Origin: Maribacter litopenaei
GTDB lineage: Bacteria > Bacteroidota > Bacteroidia > Flavobacteriales > Flavobacteriaceae
Reading direction: 5' to 3'
Assembly (NCBI RefSeq): GCF_025244665.1
Contig: NZ_CP104205.1
Span: forward strand, 930,001 to 994,000
DNA: 64,000 bases
Shown here: positions 1 to 9,438 of the stretch, piece after piece
Position numbering within the stretch: the stretch's first letter is position 1
Layout: every line of letters begins with the position of its first letter
Notes under the pieces: generated by a model
The model's input: the letters and a program-made list of their open reading frames with translations, nothing else
Databases searched by the model: none
What the model was told of the DNA's origin: nothing
Made by a program: the position numbers and the translations under genes

Positions 1-298
1 ACAACACCGAATAGAAAATCATTTGAGGGATTTTTGAAAACAGAATTAAACATATATGATCTCGGTGATTTAGAGCTTTTCACCAATATAATTCTATACC
101 CTACAATTTTTTCAGATACCAATGTTAAGTCTCGGTCGCACTAGAGTAGACTTTAGATTCGATGTAAAGTATGATGATCTCTTTATTGAGGATTTTTACA
201 TCAGAGCAGGTTATAATCTCAATTATGATAATAGACCAGCTGAAGCAGGAAAAGCATTAGATTATATCTTTACTACAGGATTTGGCTGGGAATGGTAA
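1..298 (+). CDS. DUF481-type outer-membrane protein, C-terminal part (cut by window edge, frameshifted)
   Basis: This is the tail of a coding region that enters from the left edge. Frame 1 reads a stretch ending in LFTNIILYPTIFSD, and from about base 125 frame 2 continues with RVDFRFDVKYD, FYIRAGYNLNYDN and a final FGWEW before TAA at 296-298. Alternating strands rich in aromatic residues and the terminal W suggest a beta-barrel. The wording resembles the C-terminus of DUF481 (YdiY-like) outer-membrane proteins. The frame changes by one base near 121-130, which is either a sequencing indel or real decay. The gene faces the minus-strand array that follows and is probably not part of it. The N-terminus is not visible. 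Confidence 0.55.
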
Positions 299-339
299 AT
301 TCTACTACAATCAAAAAAACACCAAACTTGGTATTAGGG

Positions 340-1088
340 TTACCTTTTATAAACTTGTTTACCCTCTTTATAAGTTTCTAAAACTATAATGTTTTTTATT
401 TCTTCTTCAGGCACTTTTAAAGGGTTTTTATCAAGAATAACTAAGTCGGCAAGCTTACCTTTTTCAAGAGTTCCTTTGGTGTCTTCTTCAAAATGCTGAT
501 AGGCTGACCAATCTGTAATGCCTTTGAGCGCTTCGTAGGGAGTTGTCTTCTCATCCGCACCAATCACTTGACCTGAACGGGACTTTCGCTCAACTGAAAT
601 CCCGACCATCCTCATTAAATTTGGCAGGGCTACAGGTGCATCTGTATGGATGGTTATCCTCAAACCTTTATCCAAGGCTGTTCTCGGTAGGACTGATAGA
701 GTTTCCAAGGCTATCTCCAATAATCTGTTTGTGCCAGTCTCCCCAGTAATAGGTATGTAGCGGAAATAATGAAGCAATGACATTCAATTCCATAAAAGAA
801 TCAAGTTGATCTTCCCGAACATATTGACCGTGGATAAGAACACTTCTTCGGTCATCATTTCCAAATTCTTCTATGGCAGGCTTCATTGTACGTATCATCT
901 CGGTCCATTGCCGCATCACCATTGCCATGGGTGAAAACTTAACAGTTGTTTTTAAACGCTTTTTTATACAATGACGTCACAACACTATCACTAGGAATTG
1001 CTGGATAACCGCTGTAATCTAGGTCTGCCCCATCTGGTGGAATTAAATACGGCTGAGTTTGCCAAACTGTTCTTCCCTATGGAGATTC
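340..1088 (-). pseudogene. YtcJ-like amidohydrolase, C-terminal half, broken
   Basis: The minus strand encodes the second half of a metal-dependent amidohydrolase. In order it shows a GRTVWQTQPYLIPPDGADLDYSGYPA stretch split by an internal stop, HGNGDAA, DDRRSVLIHGQYVREDQLDSF, an HTYYWGDWHK motif, TIHTDAPVALPN, a GTLEKGKLADLVILDKNPL barrel-to-sandwich segment, and a KEGKQVYKR end. This matches the order in YtcJ-type exoenzymes. At least three frame changes (about 700, 900 and 930) and one stop near 1080 interrupt it, and no N-terminal half is present. The fragment lies beyond the last recognisable cassette site, at the distal end of the array. It is a paralogue of the gene at 3546-5435. It is probably inactive even if some indels are sequencing errors, because half the protein is missing. 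Confidence 0.7.
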
Positions 1089-1157
1089 ATCAAGTGTTAA
1101 AAAGATGCAAAGCACAGCAAGTAATTAATTACGTTTTATTCACATAATAATTCCTAT

Positions 1158-1290
1158 TTAATCATTTTTATAAACGCTTTTGCCTTCTTCTATGCATTCT
1201 GTAATCTTTGTTGAATGTATTTGCATTGGATTTATTTTTAATGAGTTTTCATCAAAAATAAACAAGTGGGCCAAAGCTTACTTTTTCAAA
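1158..1290 (-). pseudogene. Amidohydrolase C-terminal remnant
   Basis: About 42 codons on the minus strand read LAHLFIFDENSLKINPMQI, then KITECIEEGKSVYKND and a stop at 1158-1160. This is the same terminal segment (lysine-aspartate-rich strand, then EGKxVYK) found at the ends of the amidohydrolases at 340-1088 and 3546-5435. Nothing upstream can be joined to it, because the next gene begins its own stop at 1304. It is therefore a third, much reduced copy, either left by deletion or carried in as a cassette end. Confidence 0.6.
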
Positions 1291-1303
1291 CGTTTACTTT
1301 CAT

Positions 1304-1720
1304 TTATTCTCGTAATTTGGCCCATATTTCAACTTTTGCCCTTTTAGTAAATATGATATTCCCAGCTGAGTCATAATCAATTTCTAATTCTTTTAATTTA
1401 GTATCATTTCCAGGTAGCTTAAACGCAAAAGATGACATCCCATTGGTAAAAACACCGGTGCCTTTTGGAGAGAATTCTTTTTCTGTGCCGTCGGACATTT
1501 TGACGCGTAGCTTTTTAAGCTTAACGGTTCCCCGAATACACTTTAACTTTATTGTAGAAATGTTTTGTTTTTTGCCAAGCATATTGACTTTATCTGTTTC
1601 AGCCATGTAAGACACAGTTTTTTCCGATAGTTTTATCCAACCCTTTTCTTCAGACTGCGCGAAGGAACGAAGCCCAAACGCAACAATCAATACCGGAGCT
1701 AATAGAATACTTTTTTTCAT
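1304..1720 (-). CDS. Secreted DUF2541-like protein
   Basis: A 138-residue protein with a clear signal peptide (MKKSILLAPVLIVAFGLRSFAQ). The mature part starts with KGWIKLSEKTVSYMAETD, has a KLKCIRGTVKLKKLRVKMSDG strand pair, and ends in RAKVEIWAKLRE. This pattern (W.xLGEKTV at the start, small strands, AxVEIWG/A at the end) is that of the DUF2541-like small periplasmic or secreted proteins, whose function is unknown. The reading frame is intact. It is the gene nearest to cassette site a8 and is oriented with the array, so it is probably the cargo of the ninth, most distal cassette. That cassette's own far site was not found. Confidence 0.7.
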   Translation of the reverse strand: MKKSILLAPVLIVAFGLRSFAQSEEKGWIKLSEKTVSYMAETDKVNMLGKKQNISTIKLKCIRGTVKLKKLRVKMSDGTEKEFSPKGTGVFTNGMSSFAFKLPGNDTKLKELEIDYDSAGNIIFTKRAKVEIWAKLRE

Positions 1721-1914
1721 TTTATTGATATTTTAATTTTGTTAACCGACAACAGCGGTTCAATTCTTTGAGTGTTTTCAATCCAACTTATTTAAATTAA
1801 TCATAACCTTTTTGGTCAAAAAGAACTGTACAACCATACCAGATTTGATCTTGGTGATAGGATTTATTCTTAATTTCGGTTAAGCCATTTAGCTTCAGGC
1901 GGTTGGTTTAAATT

Positions 1915-2197
1915 GCCCACAACGACCTGCTAAACGCAGTTCAGGTATGATAACGAAGATACAATAAAATGGATAAAAATGCCATGATATTGGACTGTTG
2001 GCATCATGGCATTGTTTGTCAATTAGATGGCGCAGCTATCGTGGATTGCCATTTTATTGAATTGGGAGTTAGAGTGCCTGATCCAAATTGCATTTAGCTC
2101 CGTGTTATGGCACGTTGAGCACTTGAGTGCGTCAGCTGGAGCTGTAGATAATAGAAAGGGTTTTAGCAATTTGGTTTAGCAGGTCGTTATGGTCACA
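1915..2197 (-). repeat. attC-like cassette site a8
   Basis: Perfect 15-bp inverted repeats (AACGACCTGCTAAAC at 1921-1935 and its complement at 2174-2188) bracket a long, about 240-base centre without an ORF. The right boundary GTTATGGTCACA (2186-2197) is the exact complement of the boundary at 2255-2266, which closes cassette c8. The left boundary reads GCCCACAAC (1915-1923). No complementary partner for it was found between 1 and 1900, so the next cassette is open-ended. Confidence 0.7.
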
Positions 2198-2254
2198 CTT
2201 GCTTGTGGGGCGGGAGTGCGCAGCACGTAGCCACGCAAGTCAGCTTCAGCTGAT

Positions 2255-2330
2255 TGTGACCATAACGGTTTGTGCAAATGCAGTAACCGACGTTTGGAGG
2301 ATGTTGGCATTTTGCACATTGTTGGCATCA
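2255..2330 (-). repeat. attC-like cassette site a7
   Basis: A short (76-bp) site. After the left AAC the arm reads TGTGCAAATGC. Before the right GTT the partner arm is GCATTTTGCACA, one base longer, so a single base would be extrahelical. Left boundary TGTGACCATAAC pairs with a8 and right boundary GTTGGCATCA pairs with a6 (3391-3400). The stretch between a8 and a7 (2198-2254) carries no gene. Confidence 0.75.
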
Positions 2331-2342
2331 GTTATCTTCTTT

Positions 2343-3365
2343 TTAATCTCCTTTTAGAAAAGCCAATACTTCTTCATTTTCTTCATTCATCAAAATCAAA
2401 TTCAGTCCTTCTAATTTATAAAAGGCTACTTGATTAATTGCTTTGATAAAAGCCTCAGCAGTATCCATTTTATGGCACATTTTCTTGGTGGAGGCAAGAT
2501 TTCCAAAAACAATTTGGTTTTCGGTCACTTTCTTTATCCCTCCTGAGTATTGATTGCATCCATCATATCCGAACACCTTCAGGTCGGTTAGGTTAATTTC
2601 CATTCTCGGTATCGGTGACATACGGTTAATGGGGTTTCCATTTATTCTTGTAGTTACCCAAATATCATGAAGTCTTTGATTTGGATTATTTGGCTTTTCT
2701 TTTATGAATTCAAGAATTTTCTTTTCCGTTTTATCAAAAAATATAACCGTCTCGCCTTGTATTTGATAAGTCGATATGGAGTTAAGTGTTTTTTGAAACT
2801 CAGGTTCAACATTTTTGTTGATGCACGCTTTTTTAGTACCTGCCACTGTTCCTAAAGATATTTCGGAAGCAGTCAGAGTCTCTATTTGACCTGTAAAATT
2901 ATTGCAACCTCCATTTGCTGCCAATACTTTTTTAGAGAGTTCAATGGTGATAGTTGGTATAGCTACCATTCTGTTAAGTGGTGCATTGTTCAGTTTTACT
3001 AAAGTCCAATCACCGTTCAGTTCTGAGCGAATATCTTTTTGCTTATCCAATACTTTTATAAGTTCGTATTTAATAGAAGAGCCGTCAGCAGGTACTTCGT
3101 TTTTATCTAATCGGGTTTCCTTGACCTCAATCTTTTGAAGATAACCTTCTTCAAATTCAAAGCCTTTTATAGAAGCATAGAAGTTTTCCCAATTAGGGTT
3201 GTTTATATCTTCTCCCCTATAAATGTTTAAACATTGCATTTTCCCTGCTCCCGCAGAACATTCGGTTTTTATACCGCTTACCCGTAAAACTTTATTCATT
3301 TTGTTTGAGCATGATTGAATTAGTACCAGTAAAAATAAAATTAAAAGTAATTTTGTCAGATTCAT
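2343..3365 (-). CDS. Lipoprotein with DUF4377 and two META domains
   Basis: A 340-residue secreted lipoprotein. Its N-terminus MNLTKLLLILFLLVLIQSC is a lipobox signal with the acceptor Cys at about residue 19. Residues of roughly 25-110 resemble DUF4377 (ECSAGAGKMQCLNIY, then a VLDKQKD end). Two META domains follow, at about 115-220 and 230-335, each with the W-x-L/T-x-x-x-N-P/x-x-R start and a GGCNNFTG or DGCNQYSGG signature and a late KKAC/KKMC cysteine. META proteins (HslJ-like) are associated with outer-membrane stress or protease inhibition, but the exact role is unknown. It is an intact, single-gene cassette (c7) in array orientation, with sites a6 and a7 within 30 bases on either side. 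Confidence 0.85.
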   Translation of the reverse strand: MNLTKLLLILFLLVLIQSCSNKMNKVLRVSGIKTECSAGAGKMQCLNIYRGEDINNPNWENFYASIKGFEFEEGYLQKIEVKETRLDKNEVPADGSSIKYELIKVLDKQKDIRSELNGDWTLVKLNNAPLNRMVAIPTITIELSKKVLAANGGCNNFTGQIETLTASEISLGTVAGTKKACINKNVEPEFQKTLNSISTYQIQGETVIFFDKTEKKILEFIKEKPNNPNQRLHDIWVTTRINGNPINRMSPIPRMEINLTDLKVFGYDGCNQYSGGIKKVTENQIVFGNLASTKKMCHKMDTAEAFIKAINQVAFYKLEGLNLILMNEENEEVLAFLKGD

Positions 3366-3390
3366 TATTATTGATTTTACTTTTTTTAAT

Positions 3391-3528
3391 TGATGCCAAC
3401 GGTTTTGTGTATTAGTAGTAGCGGATATTAACCCACTAAACTTTCAGATAGCACTGACCTTTGATGTATACTTTTATGTTTCACATTAGCACTACACCCG
3501 CTATTGCTTATACACAATGTTACCTGCA
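3391..3528 (-). repeat. attC-like cassette site a6
   Basis: Arms TTGTGTATTAGTAGTAGCGG (left) and CCGCTATTGCTTATACACAA (right) pair with few mismatches. Left boundary TGATGCCAAC belongs to cassette c7 and right boundary GTTACCTGCA to cassette c6. The central part is recognisably homologous to that of site a4 (shared TTAACCCAC, CACTGACCTT and CCGCTATTGCTTATACAC blocks). Between core and stem there are three more bases on the left than on the right. Confidence 0.8.
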
Positions 3529-3545
3529 TATGGCTGTATGGTTCT

Positions 3546-5435
3546 TCAGTGGTCATGAACAGTAACAATACGCTTAATATGATTCAAAGCTTCAAAAGCA
3601 AAAGAATCTGAGTCGAAATAACCATTGTATCCTATTGAACCTTTAATGTTTTTGTTTCCCACTGGCTGTTTTTTACCCTCTACCACAGTGCCCCAAACCT
3701 TTATGTCTTTTATCTTTAATGGATCACAGGTTATTGGGTTGTCGGACAGAATTGTAAAGTTGGCCAGTTTTCCTGACTCAATAGAACCAATCTGATCTTC
3801 CAATTTTAGTGAATATGCAGCCTCAATTGTAACTGCTTTTAAGGCTCCTTCACGACTTACTTTTTAGTCCGGTGAAGCAACTCTCCCACTGGTCGTGATT
3901 CGGTTTACCCCACACCACATTAAGTATAATGGATCAGCTGGTGCCATAGGCATATCGCTGTGATATGAAAAGGAAACACCTGCTTTTTCCACATCGCCCA
4001 TGCGTACCATATTGTCTGCTCTCTCGGTCCTAATCCAAACTGGCTGTAGTTGTCCGCCAGTGCGGCGGTATAATAAGGGTTGCCACTAACAATACATCCC
4101 AGTTTGGCCAGCCTGTCCACCTGATCTTTCTGACTAACTGCAAAGTGAACTATCACTGTCCGGTGATCAAATCTTGGATTTCTTCGCAGATTTTCTTCCA
4201 ACGTATTGAGCACCCTGTCTAACCCTGCATCACCATTTACATGAATGTGTAATTGATATCCTGCATCCCGTGAAAATCCGAAAGGCTCTTTCAAATACTT
4301 CCTTATCAGTCATCCATTCACCATGGTGATTATCGAGGTAGGGTTCTCTCACTTGCATAAGCTGAGAATATATTGCGCCATCAGAAAAAAGCTTAATCTG
4401 ATTTTTAGAAAGCGATGTTTTGCCATAGTACCAGTTTTCTAATTTACCAGCTTCTTCCAGTACCTTTGCGTCATCCTTATACTTGTCGCAAAGAGTTTTA
4501 CCGTCTGCAATAAAACTCCACCTGAAAGGCATATCATTACCCGACATCACTGAGTTAACAGCGTCCTGCAGTTGTTTTACAAGTATTCCACCTGGTTCAT
4601 TGCCAAAGGTAATACCTTTCGAATGCATATAATCTCTCATTATTTTCAGACCGGTTTCCAGTTTTTCAGGTGTTGCCAATACGGTTGCAATTTTAGGTGC
4701 CACAGCGAACATACCTTGCTCCCGTAAACGTCCTTCTGCGAAGTTTGATTGTTTTTGAGGCGTTTCTCCCCATGTTTTTATAAAGGCTTGATTGATTCCA
4801 TATTTGTTGAGTGCCTTTGTATTCAATACAATCTCATGGCAACTGCGCAACCAAGCCAGCACCGGCCTGGTTGTACTGATTTTATCCAGATCGGCTTTGG
4901 TAAGTGATCCATAAAAACTTGGATGATACCCCCAGGTAACCAATGGTTCATCGGAATCTTTCATAAGTTTCTCGGCAACGGACAGCCGTGTCATAAAATC
5001 GTTTTTATCTTTGACCCCTGGTTTTATACCGCCGGGTAAGGATCAATCTTCAATTGATAACACCTCAGAGGCCATTGTAAGAGCGGCAAGTACCGGGTGG
5101 TCATGCTGTGCTATAAAACCAGGAACGATTACTTTGTCATTAAAGGTTTTGTCAATCCACGTTGGTTGATCGCCTATTAATTTTTGCAATTCTTCCAATG
5201 TACCAACGGCAAGAATCTTTCCATTGACCACGGCAACTGCTTCCGCTTTTGGTCGTGCAAGATTCATGGTGATTATTTCTTTAGCGGTATATATGGTTAT
5301 TTGTGGTTTAGATTGAATACTGCCACCAATATCTTGTAAAGTCTGTCCAGTTGCAGAAAAGTTTATACTAATAATGCTTGCGACTGCTAGTACAATGACT
5401 TTTATAAATCTGTTATTTTTTCTTTGAGTGACCAT
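3546..5435 (-). pseudogene. YtcJ-like amidohydrolase cassette gene, multiply frameshifted
   Basis: Read through its frame changes this is a complete secreted amidohydrolase of about 600 residues. It has a signal peptide (VIVLAVASIISINFSATGQ), a sandwich strand pair AVAVVNGKILAVG, the metal motif VPGFIAQHDHP (HxH), a central TIM-barrel with KLFSDGAIYSQ and HIHVNGDAGLDR, and a C-terminal GKLANFTILSDNP. Pieces lie at 5043-5435, 4230-4994, 3920-4294 and 3546-3803, with frame changes near 5035, 4270, 3930 and 3850, the last next to a stop at about 3862. It forms cassette c6 alone. The enzyme class (hydrolysis of amide or N-acyl bonds) follows from the family, and the substrate is unknown. It is broken as written. 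Sequencing indels may account for part of this, as elsewhere in the window. Confidence 0.75.
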
Positions 5436-5472
5436 ATTGTTGCTTATTTAAGTTTATTTCTATTTTTGTCAT

Positions 5473-5613
5473 TGCAGGTAACGGTCGACGCTACAGCGTC
5501 GGTGTGGTTAATTATACCAAAAGTAAGCAAAAAAACGATAGCCTGGATAAAATCCGCAGGATTTTATCCAAAAGTTGACTGCCCGAACACTGCGTTGTAG
5601 CGATTGTTACCAC
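5473..5613 (-). repeat. attC-like cassette site a5
   Basis: Left core TGCAGGTAAC (5473-5482) is followed by CGCTACAGCGTCGGTGT. The right arm ACACTGCGTTGTAGCG precedes GTTACCAC (5606-5613). Six bases separate core and stem on the left, three on the right. A second hairpin (GGATAAAATCC / GGATTTTATCC) sits in the centre. The boundaries match cassettes c6 (left) and c5 (right). Confidence 0.8.
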
Positions 5614-5873
5614 GTGCTAACATCATTCCGCAAGTATTTAAAAGTTAATTTGAAGCGAAAATATTGAATTTTATAGACAGCCAAAACGCCCAAAACTTTC
5701 CCTATTGCTACGAACTGTGTTCTTTCTGCCAAGTTTACTACAGAATTTTAATAGAAGGAAATTTTGCTTTAATTTTTTTTTGTTTACAAAAAAGCGATTA
5801 CTTGATTTTACTCAGCCCGAAACCAAATAGGGAAGTAGTTGTTTTTAACTTTTGGAAAGCAAAATTTTAGTAT
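5614..5873 (-). other. Cassette c5, no recognisable gene
   Basis: About 260 AT-rich bases between sites a5 and a4. No minus-strand ORF of useful length is present. A 68-codon plus-strand frame exists, but it opposes the array, lacks a ribosome-binding site and has low-complexity composition. The cassette may carry a regulatory or RNA element, or nothing. Confidence 0.5.
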
Positions 5874-6007
5874 GTGGTAACGGTCTCGTGTATGAGCAGT
5901 AGCGGATTTAACCCACAAAACTGTCAAATTACACTGACCTTAAATTTACACTTTTTAGTTTCAAAATAGCACAGAACCCGCTATTGCTTATACACATTGT
6001 TAGCCAC
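5874..6007 (-). repeat. attC-like cassette site a4
   Basis: Left core GTGGTAAC (5874-5881) with arm GTGTATGAGCAGTAGCGG. Right arm CCGCTATTGCTTATACAC before GTTAGCCAC (5999-6007). Core-to-stem distance is six bases left and three right. The two cores differ from each other, but each matches the far end of its own cassette (c5 and c4). Confidence 0.8.
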
Positions 6008-6109
6008 TGGCTTTTTTCTTTCTGCGTTGGAAAAGCCATACTCTTTTGCAATTTTTGGCTTGTGTGTCGGCTGAAGCGAATTGCAAATGTGTATGGCTTT
6101 AGCGTTGGT

Positions 6110-8336
6110 TTATTCACTCGGAATTCTAAACCGAACTCCTACATACAATTCTCTCCCGCGAGTTGGTCCCCAAACTGAACTTGTGTCAAAAAACTGACCG
6201 AATGGGTCTTGCCAACCTATAATCGGTCGTTCTTGCCTAAAGTCAAAAATGTTTTCGCAACCTGCATACAATTCAAACTTTTTCAGGTTGTATGTAAATT
6301 GAGCATTTACAAGCACATAATTTTCTGAAAAGTCAGGTCGTTGAAATTCCGGTGGATTGCTCTGCGTATTTGGCAATCGTTGTTGACCGTACCAATGGAT
6401 ATTCATATCTACGTGATACTTTTTGGATAATGGTTTGTAGCCTAAAGTCGTTACTACTTTATGTCTTGGATTGAATGGCAATAGCACTTTTTGTCCGTCA
6501 ATTTCCCGATAAACATCTAAAAAGCTGTAGCCTGTTTTAAATTCAAACTGTCGCCAAAAATTTAGATAGACTTCTGCCTGAAATGTATTGCTTACGCTCT
6601 TTCCTGAGAAGTTTTCAATGATTGCCTTTGTTGGGTCTGTATCGTAATCGGGAAATATTTGGTTCTGAAAATCAGTTCGGTAATAGTCCGCACTAAAAAA
6701 ACCTGTAACATTCTCGCCATTGAATTTCTGTGTAAGATTAATACCTGTATTCAATGCTTTTTCAGGTTCAAGTTGTTCTGAAAAAACAATGTCTCGTGAA
6801 CTTACCAATAAACCAATATTTTCACTAAACAAATTGACCGTTCGCCATCCTGTTCCAATGTTTGCACGTACAATGGTGTTTGGTGCAATATCATATTTTA
6901 AAAGTGTTCTTGGCGTTACTATTGTGCCAAATTGATTGTGATTATCAACTCGTATTCCTGCAATCCAAGTCAGTTTATCGTTGAGTAACTTTAAGGTATT
7001 TTCTGCAAATACACCTGCAATGTTTTCGTTTCGCAAATAATTGCCTGCATACGTTCTTTGCAAGTTGTTATTTGTAAAGGAAATATCTTCATCCAAATTC
7101 AAATGACGAAAGCTAAACCCTGTCTTTAGCGAGTTGTTGCCGTAATTGAATTCATATTGAAGGTTTCCATAAAAGTTGGTCTCGGTTGGCATTATACTTT
7201 ACAGTTCCGAAGTAGGATTTTTGGTCTTGATAAAAACTTGAAGCGAATAAAACAAAATTGTGTTGGTCGTTTAAGCGATAGCCTGTTTTCGTCCAAATTT
7301 CGGGCTGATTGATATTTACCGTTTGTCCATAAACTTCTGTACTTCCTTTATCATTGTTTTCGTTAAAACTGGTTTGTCCGCCAATCCGCTGTTCGTTTAC
7401 ATATCGCAATCCTATTCGGCTGTTCCAACCCCAATCTGCGTCATTTCCATATTTTAGTTTATTGGAAACCATATATCGAGTAAGTTTTGGTAAGTCGAGA
7501 AAATTGTCGTTATCCCTGTCAAACTCATTCGCTGGTTGCACCGTATGAAGAGCTGTCAAGTTGCTCCATTTTCCTTTTTTTATTGCATAATTGGCGTTCA
7601 AATGCTTTTCTGAAAAGCTGTTGATATAGGCATTTAGCAAAAGTTTGTCGGTTTTGTCAGGTTCTTTGGTCTCTACATTTATTTGTCCGCTCATACTCTC
7701 AAAACCTTGTAAAACGCTGTTTGCCCCTTTTGAAATGTAAATGTTATCTACTAAAGTTCCTGGAATACTGCTAATCCCATATGTATAGGTCAAGCCCTGT
7801 ATCATTGGAAAACCATCAATCAAAACTTGATTGTACACGCCTGAAAGTCCAAGAATACGAAGCTCTTTTGAATTTGTTATGACGTTTGTGGTTTGTGGTT
7901 GAACAGTTGTTTGTGTTTCAAAGCATCCTGCCAAATCACAACAAGCGGCTTTTCCTAATTCGGTTTGCGTAATCTGTTCTGTCTTTATTGGATTGAGATT
8001 TGAAATAATTACTCCGTCTCGTTGTCCTTTTACAACCACTTCATCAAGCTCTTGAGACTGCTCTAACTTAAACTCTACAAATGTTTGGTTCGTTATTTCT
8101 ATGGTGTCTGCAATATGTCCGACATAACGAGCTATCAGAAGTTTAGGCGAAATATCCTTTGTAGTAAGTTCAAACTCGCCTTTAATGCCTGTTGTTGTGC
8201 CAATGGTTGTGTTAGCCCAAAAGACACTCGCTCCAACAAGAGGTTCGTTTTTTTCGTTGGTTACCTTTCCTAAAATACTTTGTGCAAACAAGGCATACGG
8301 AAACAGCAAACCAACAATGAATATATATTTTTTCAT
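6110..8336 (-). CDS. TonB-dependent receptor of a metal-linked cassette (frameshifted)
   Basis: An outer-membrane receptor of about 740 residues. It has a signal peptide (MKKYIFIVGLLFPYALFAQS), a carboxypeptidase-like regulatory domain (residues about 20-105, GKVTNEKNEPLVGASVFW), then a plug domain (LGLSGVYNQVLIDGFPMIQG, SMSGQINVET) and a long barrel ending in VGVRFRIPSE. The better start is the ATG at 8336, because the signal peptide begins there; a longer frame upstream is unlikely. The frame changes once near 7170-7190. The two genes upstream (HMA protein and Cys-rich protein) are the usual partners of TonB receptors thought to handle copper or similar metals, so metal-chelate uptake or sensing is inferred. 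It is the last gene of the 3.4-kb cassette c4. Confidence 0.85.
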
Positions 8337-8400
8337 TGTTTCTTTTTTAAATGAGTTGAAAAGCAAAGCGTAATTCAATTACGCTTTGCCTTAAATCTGT

Positions 8401-8748
8401 TTACTGCTTTATTTTGTATGGTCTTTCGTCAGGATTTTCGCAACTTCCTGTATTTTGAATTGCTGAATGTATTTCCTTTTCTGTAATCAGAGCTGGATTA
8501 TACACTATTTCAAATGTGGTTGTTGGTCCTGTTTTTCCTGCTTTGCAAGTGCTTACACCTTTTAGTTTCTCGACATTTGCCGAAATCATTTTTAGGTCTG
8601 TCGAGCAAGTAATGCCTTTAACTTTGGTTGTTAAAGTTTTTGTGGTGTCCGCAATTTGCACTTTTTCTTTTGTCGATTGTGCAAAAGTTACTGTTGTTGA
8701 GGCTAACATAAATGTGATAGCCATAACGAAAATATTTGAAAATTTCAT
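8401..8748 (-). CDS. Secreted heavy-metal-associated (HMA) domain protein
   Basis: A 115-residue protein with a signal peptide (MKFSNIFVMAITFMLASTTVTFAQ) and one HMA-like domain: VKGITCSTDLKMI, then a GVSTCKAG strand, GPTTTFEIVYNPALIT and a C-terminal GSCENPDERPYK. The classic metal site CxxC is CSTD here, so only one cysteine of the loop remains, and two further cysteines lie near the end. This form is common in Bacteroidota next to TonB receptors. It probably binds or delivers a metal such as copper in the periplasm, but specificity is not shown. It lies 64 bases upstream of the receptor and probably shares its transcript. Confidence 0.8.
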   Translation of the reverse strand: MKFSNIFVMAITFMLASTTVTFAQSTKEKVQIADTTKTLTTKVKGITCSTDLKMISANVEKLKGVSTCKAGKTGPTTTFEIVYNPALITEKEIHSAIQNTGSCENPDERPYKIKQ

Positions 8749-8820
8749 TTTTCTGAATTTAAATTGTTTAACTAAAAGTTGAACCGAAGTTTCGGTTCTT
8801 TTCTGTGGTCGAAAGTGTTG

Positions 8821-9165
8821 TTAAACAAATTGTGGCGGTTGCCAAAAGTCAGAAATGAATTGAGAAGCTATAAATGATTGGTATCCGAAGAACTCTTCGG
8901 TTGAAAAATCAGTCTGTAACGCTGGAAAAAAAGGTGTACTAACACAAATCAAAAGGCAAGAGCCACAAATTTGAAATGGATTACACATTCCGTTATCTTT
9001 TTGTTCGTTCTGATTTTCTGAATTATGATTGTCAGAAATTGGATTACACTTACTACTGCTACAGCAAGTCTGTTGGGTTTCTGACGAAAACGGAATAGCA
9101 TCAATCGCTGGTTTTACCGAGAGAAAGATTACCGTGAAGGCTAATATGTAAGTTAAAATTTTCAT
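8821..9165 (-). CDS. Small secreted Cys-rich protein (DUF6660-like)
   Basis: A 114-residue protein with a signal peptide (MKILTYILAFTVIFLSVKPAIDA) and clustered cysteines: TCCSSSKC, then an Asn/Glu-rich spacer, then MCNPFQICGSCLLICVSTPFF. The pattern matches the short Cys-rich proteins (DUF6660-like) that precede HMA proteins and TonB receptors in Bacteroidota. Metal binding is an inference from the cysteines and neighbours. It is the first gene of cassette c4. A TAnnTTTG element directly upstream suggests the cassette brings its own promoter. Confidence 0.7.
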   Translation of the reverse strand: MKILTYILAFTVIFLSVKPAIDAIPFSSETQQTCCSSSKCNPISDNHNSENQNEQKDNGMCNPFQICGSCLLICVSTPFFPALQTDFSTEEFFGYQSFIASQFISDFWQPPQFV

Positions 9166-9175
9166 CAGATTGTTG

Positions 9176-9183
9176 CAAAGCTA
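9176..9183 (-). promoter_or_regulatory. Bacteroidota -7 element (TAGCTTTG) of cassette c4
   Basis: On the minus strand the sequence TAGCTTTG fits the TAnnTTTG consensus of the primary sigma factor in Bacteroidota. It ends 11 bases before the ATG at 9165, so the leader would be very short. No clear -33 TTTG was found at the usual distance. Confidence 0.4.
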
Positions 9184-9304
9184 CAAAATTTCAATGAGTT
9201 TCCTTTCGAGCGTTGGCGAAAAACAGCTCTTTTGGTTTTTTCTGCGTTGGCTTTCGTGTCGGCAAAAACCAAATGTGCTGTTTGTGCGGCTGGCTTTTTA
9301 GCTT

Positions 9305-9438
9305 GTGGCTAACGGTTCGTGTATGATTAGTGCGGGTTGAAACCCGTAGGATTTCGGCCAGTACCATCGCTTTTAAATATACGTAGATTTTCCGTTAGGA
9401 AAATCGGCCAGCATTAATTATATATATTGTTAGCGTAA
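9305..9438 (-). repeat. attC-like cassette site a3
   Basis: Left core GTGGCTAAC (9305-9313) with arm GTGTATGATTAGTGC. Right arm GCATTAATTATATATA before GTTAGCGTAA (9429-9438). The centre holds two further hairpins (GCGGGTT / AACCCG and GATTTTCC / GGAAAATC). The boundaries match c4 (left) and c3 (right). Confidence 0.8.

Noticed and set aside
5664..5870. A 68-codon plus-strand frame in cassette c5
   Set aside because: Phe/Tyr/Leu-rich composition driven by T-rich sequence, no ribosome-binding site, opposite to the array.
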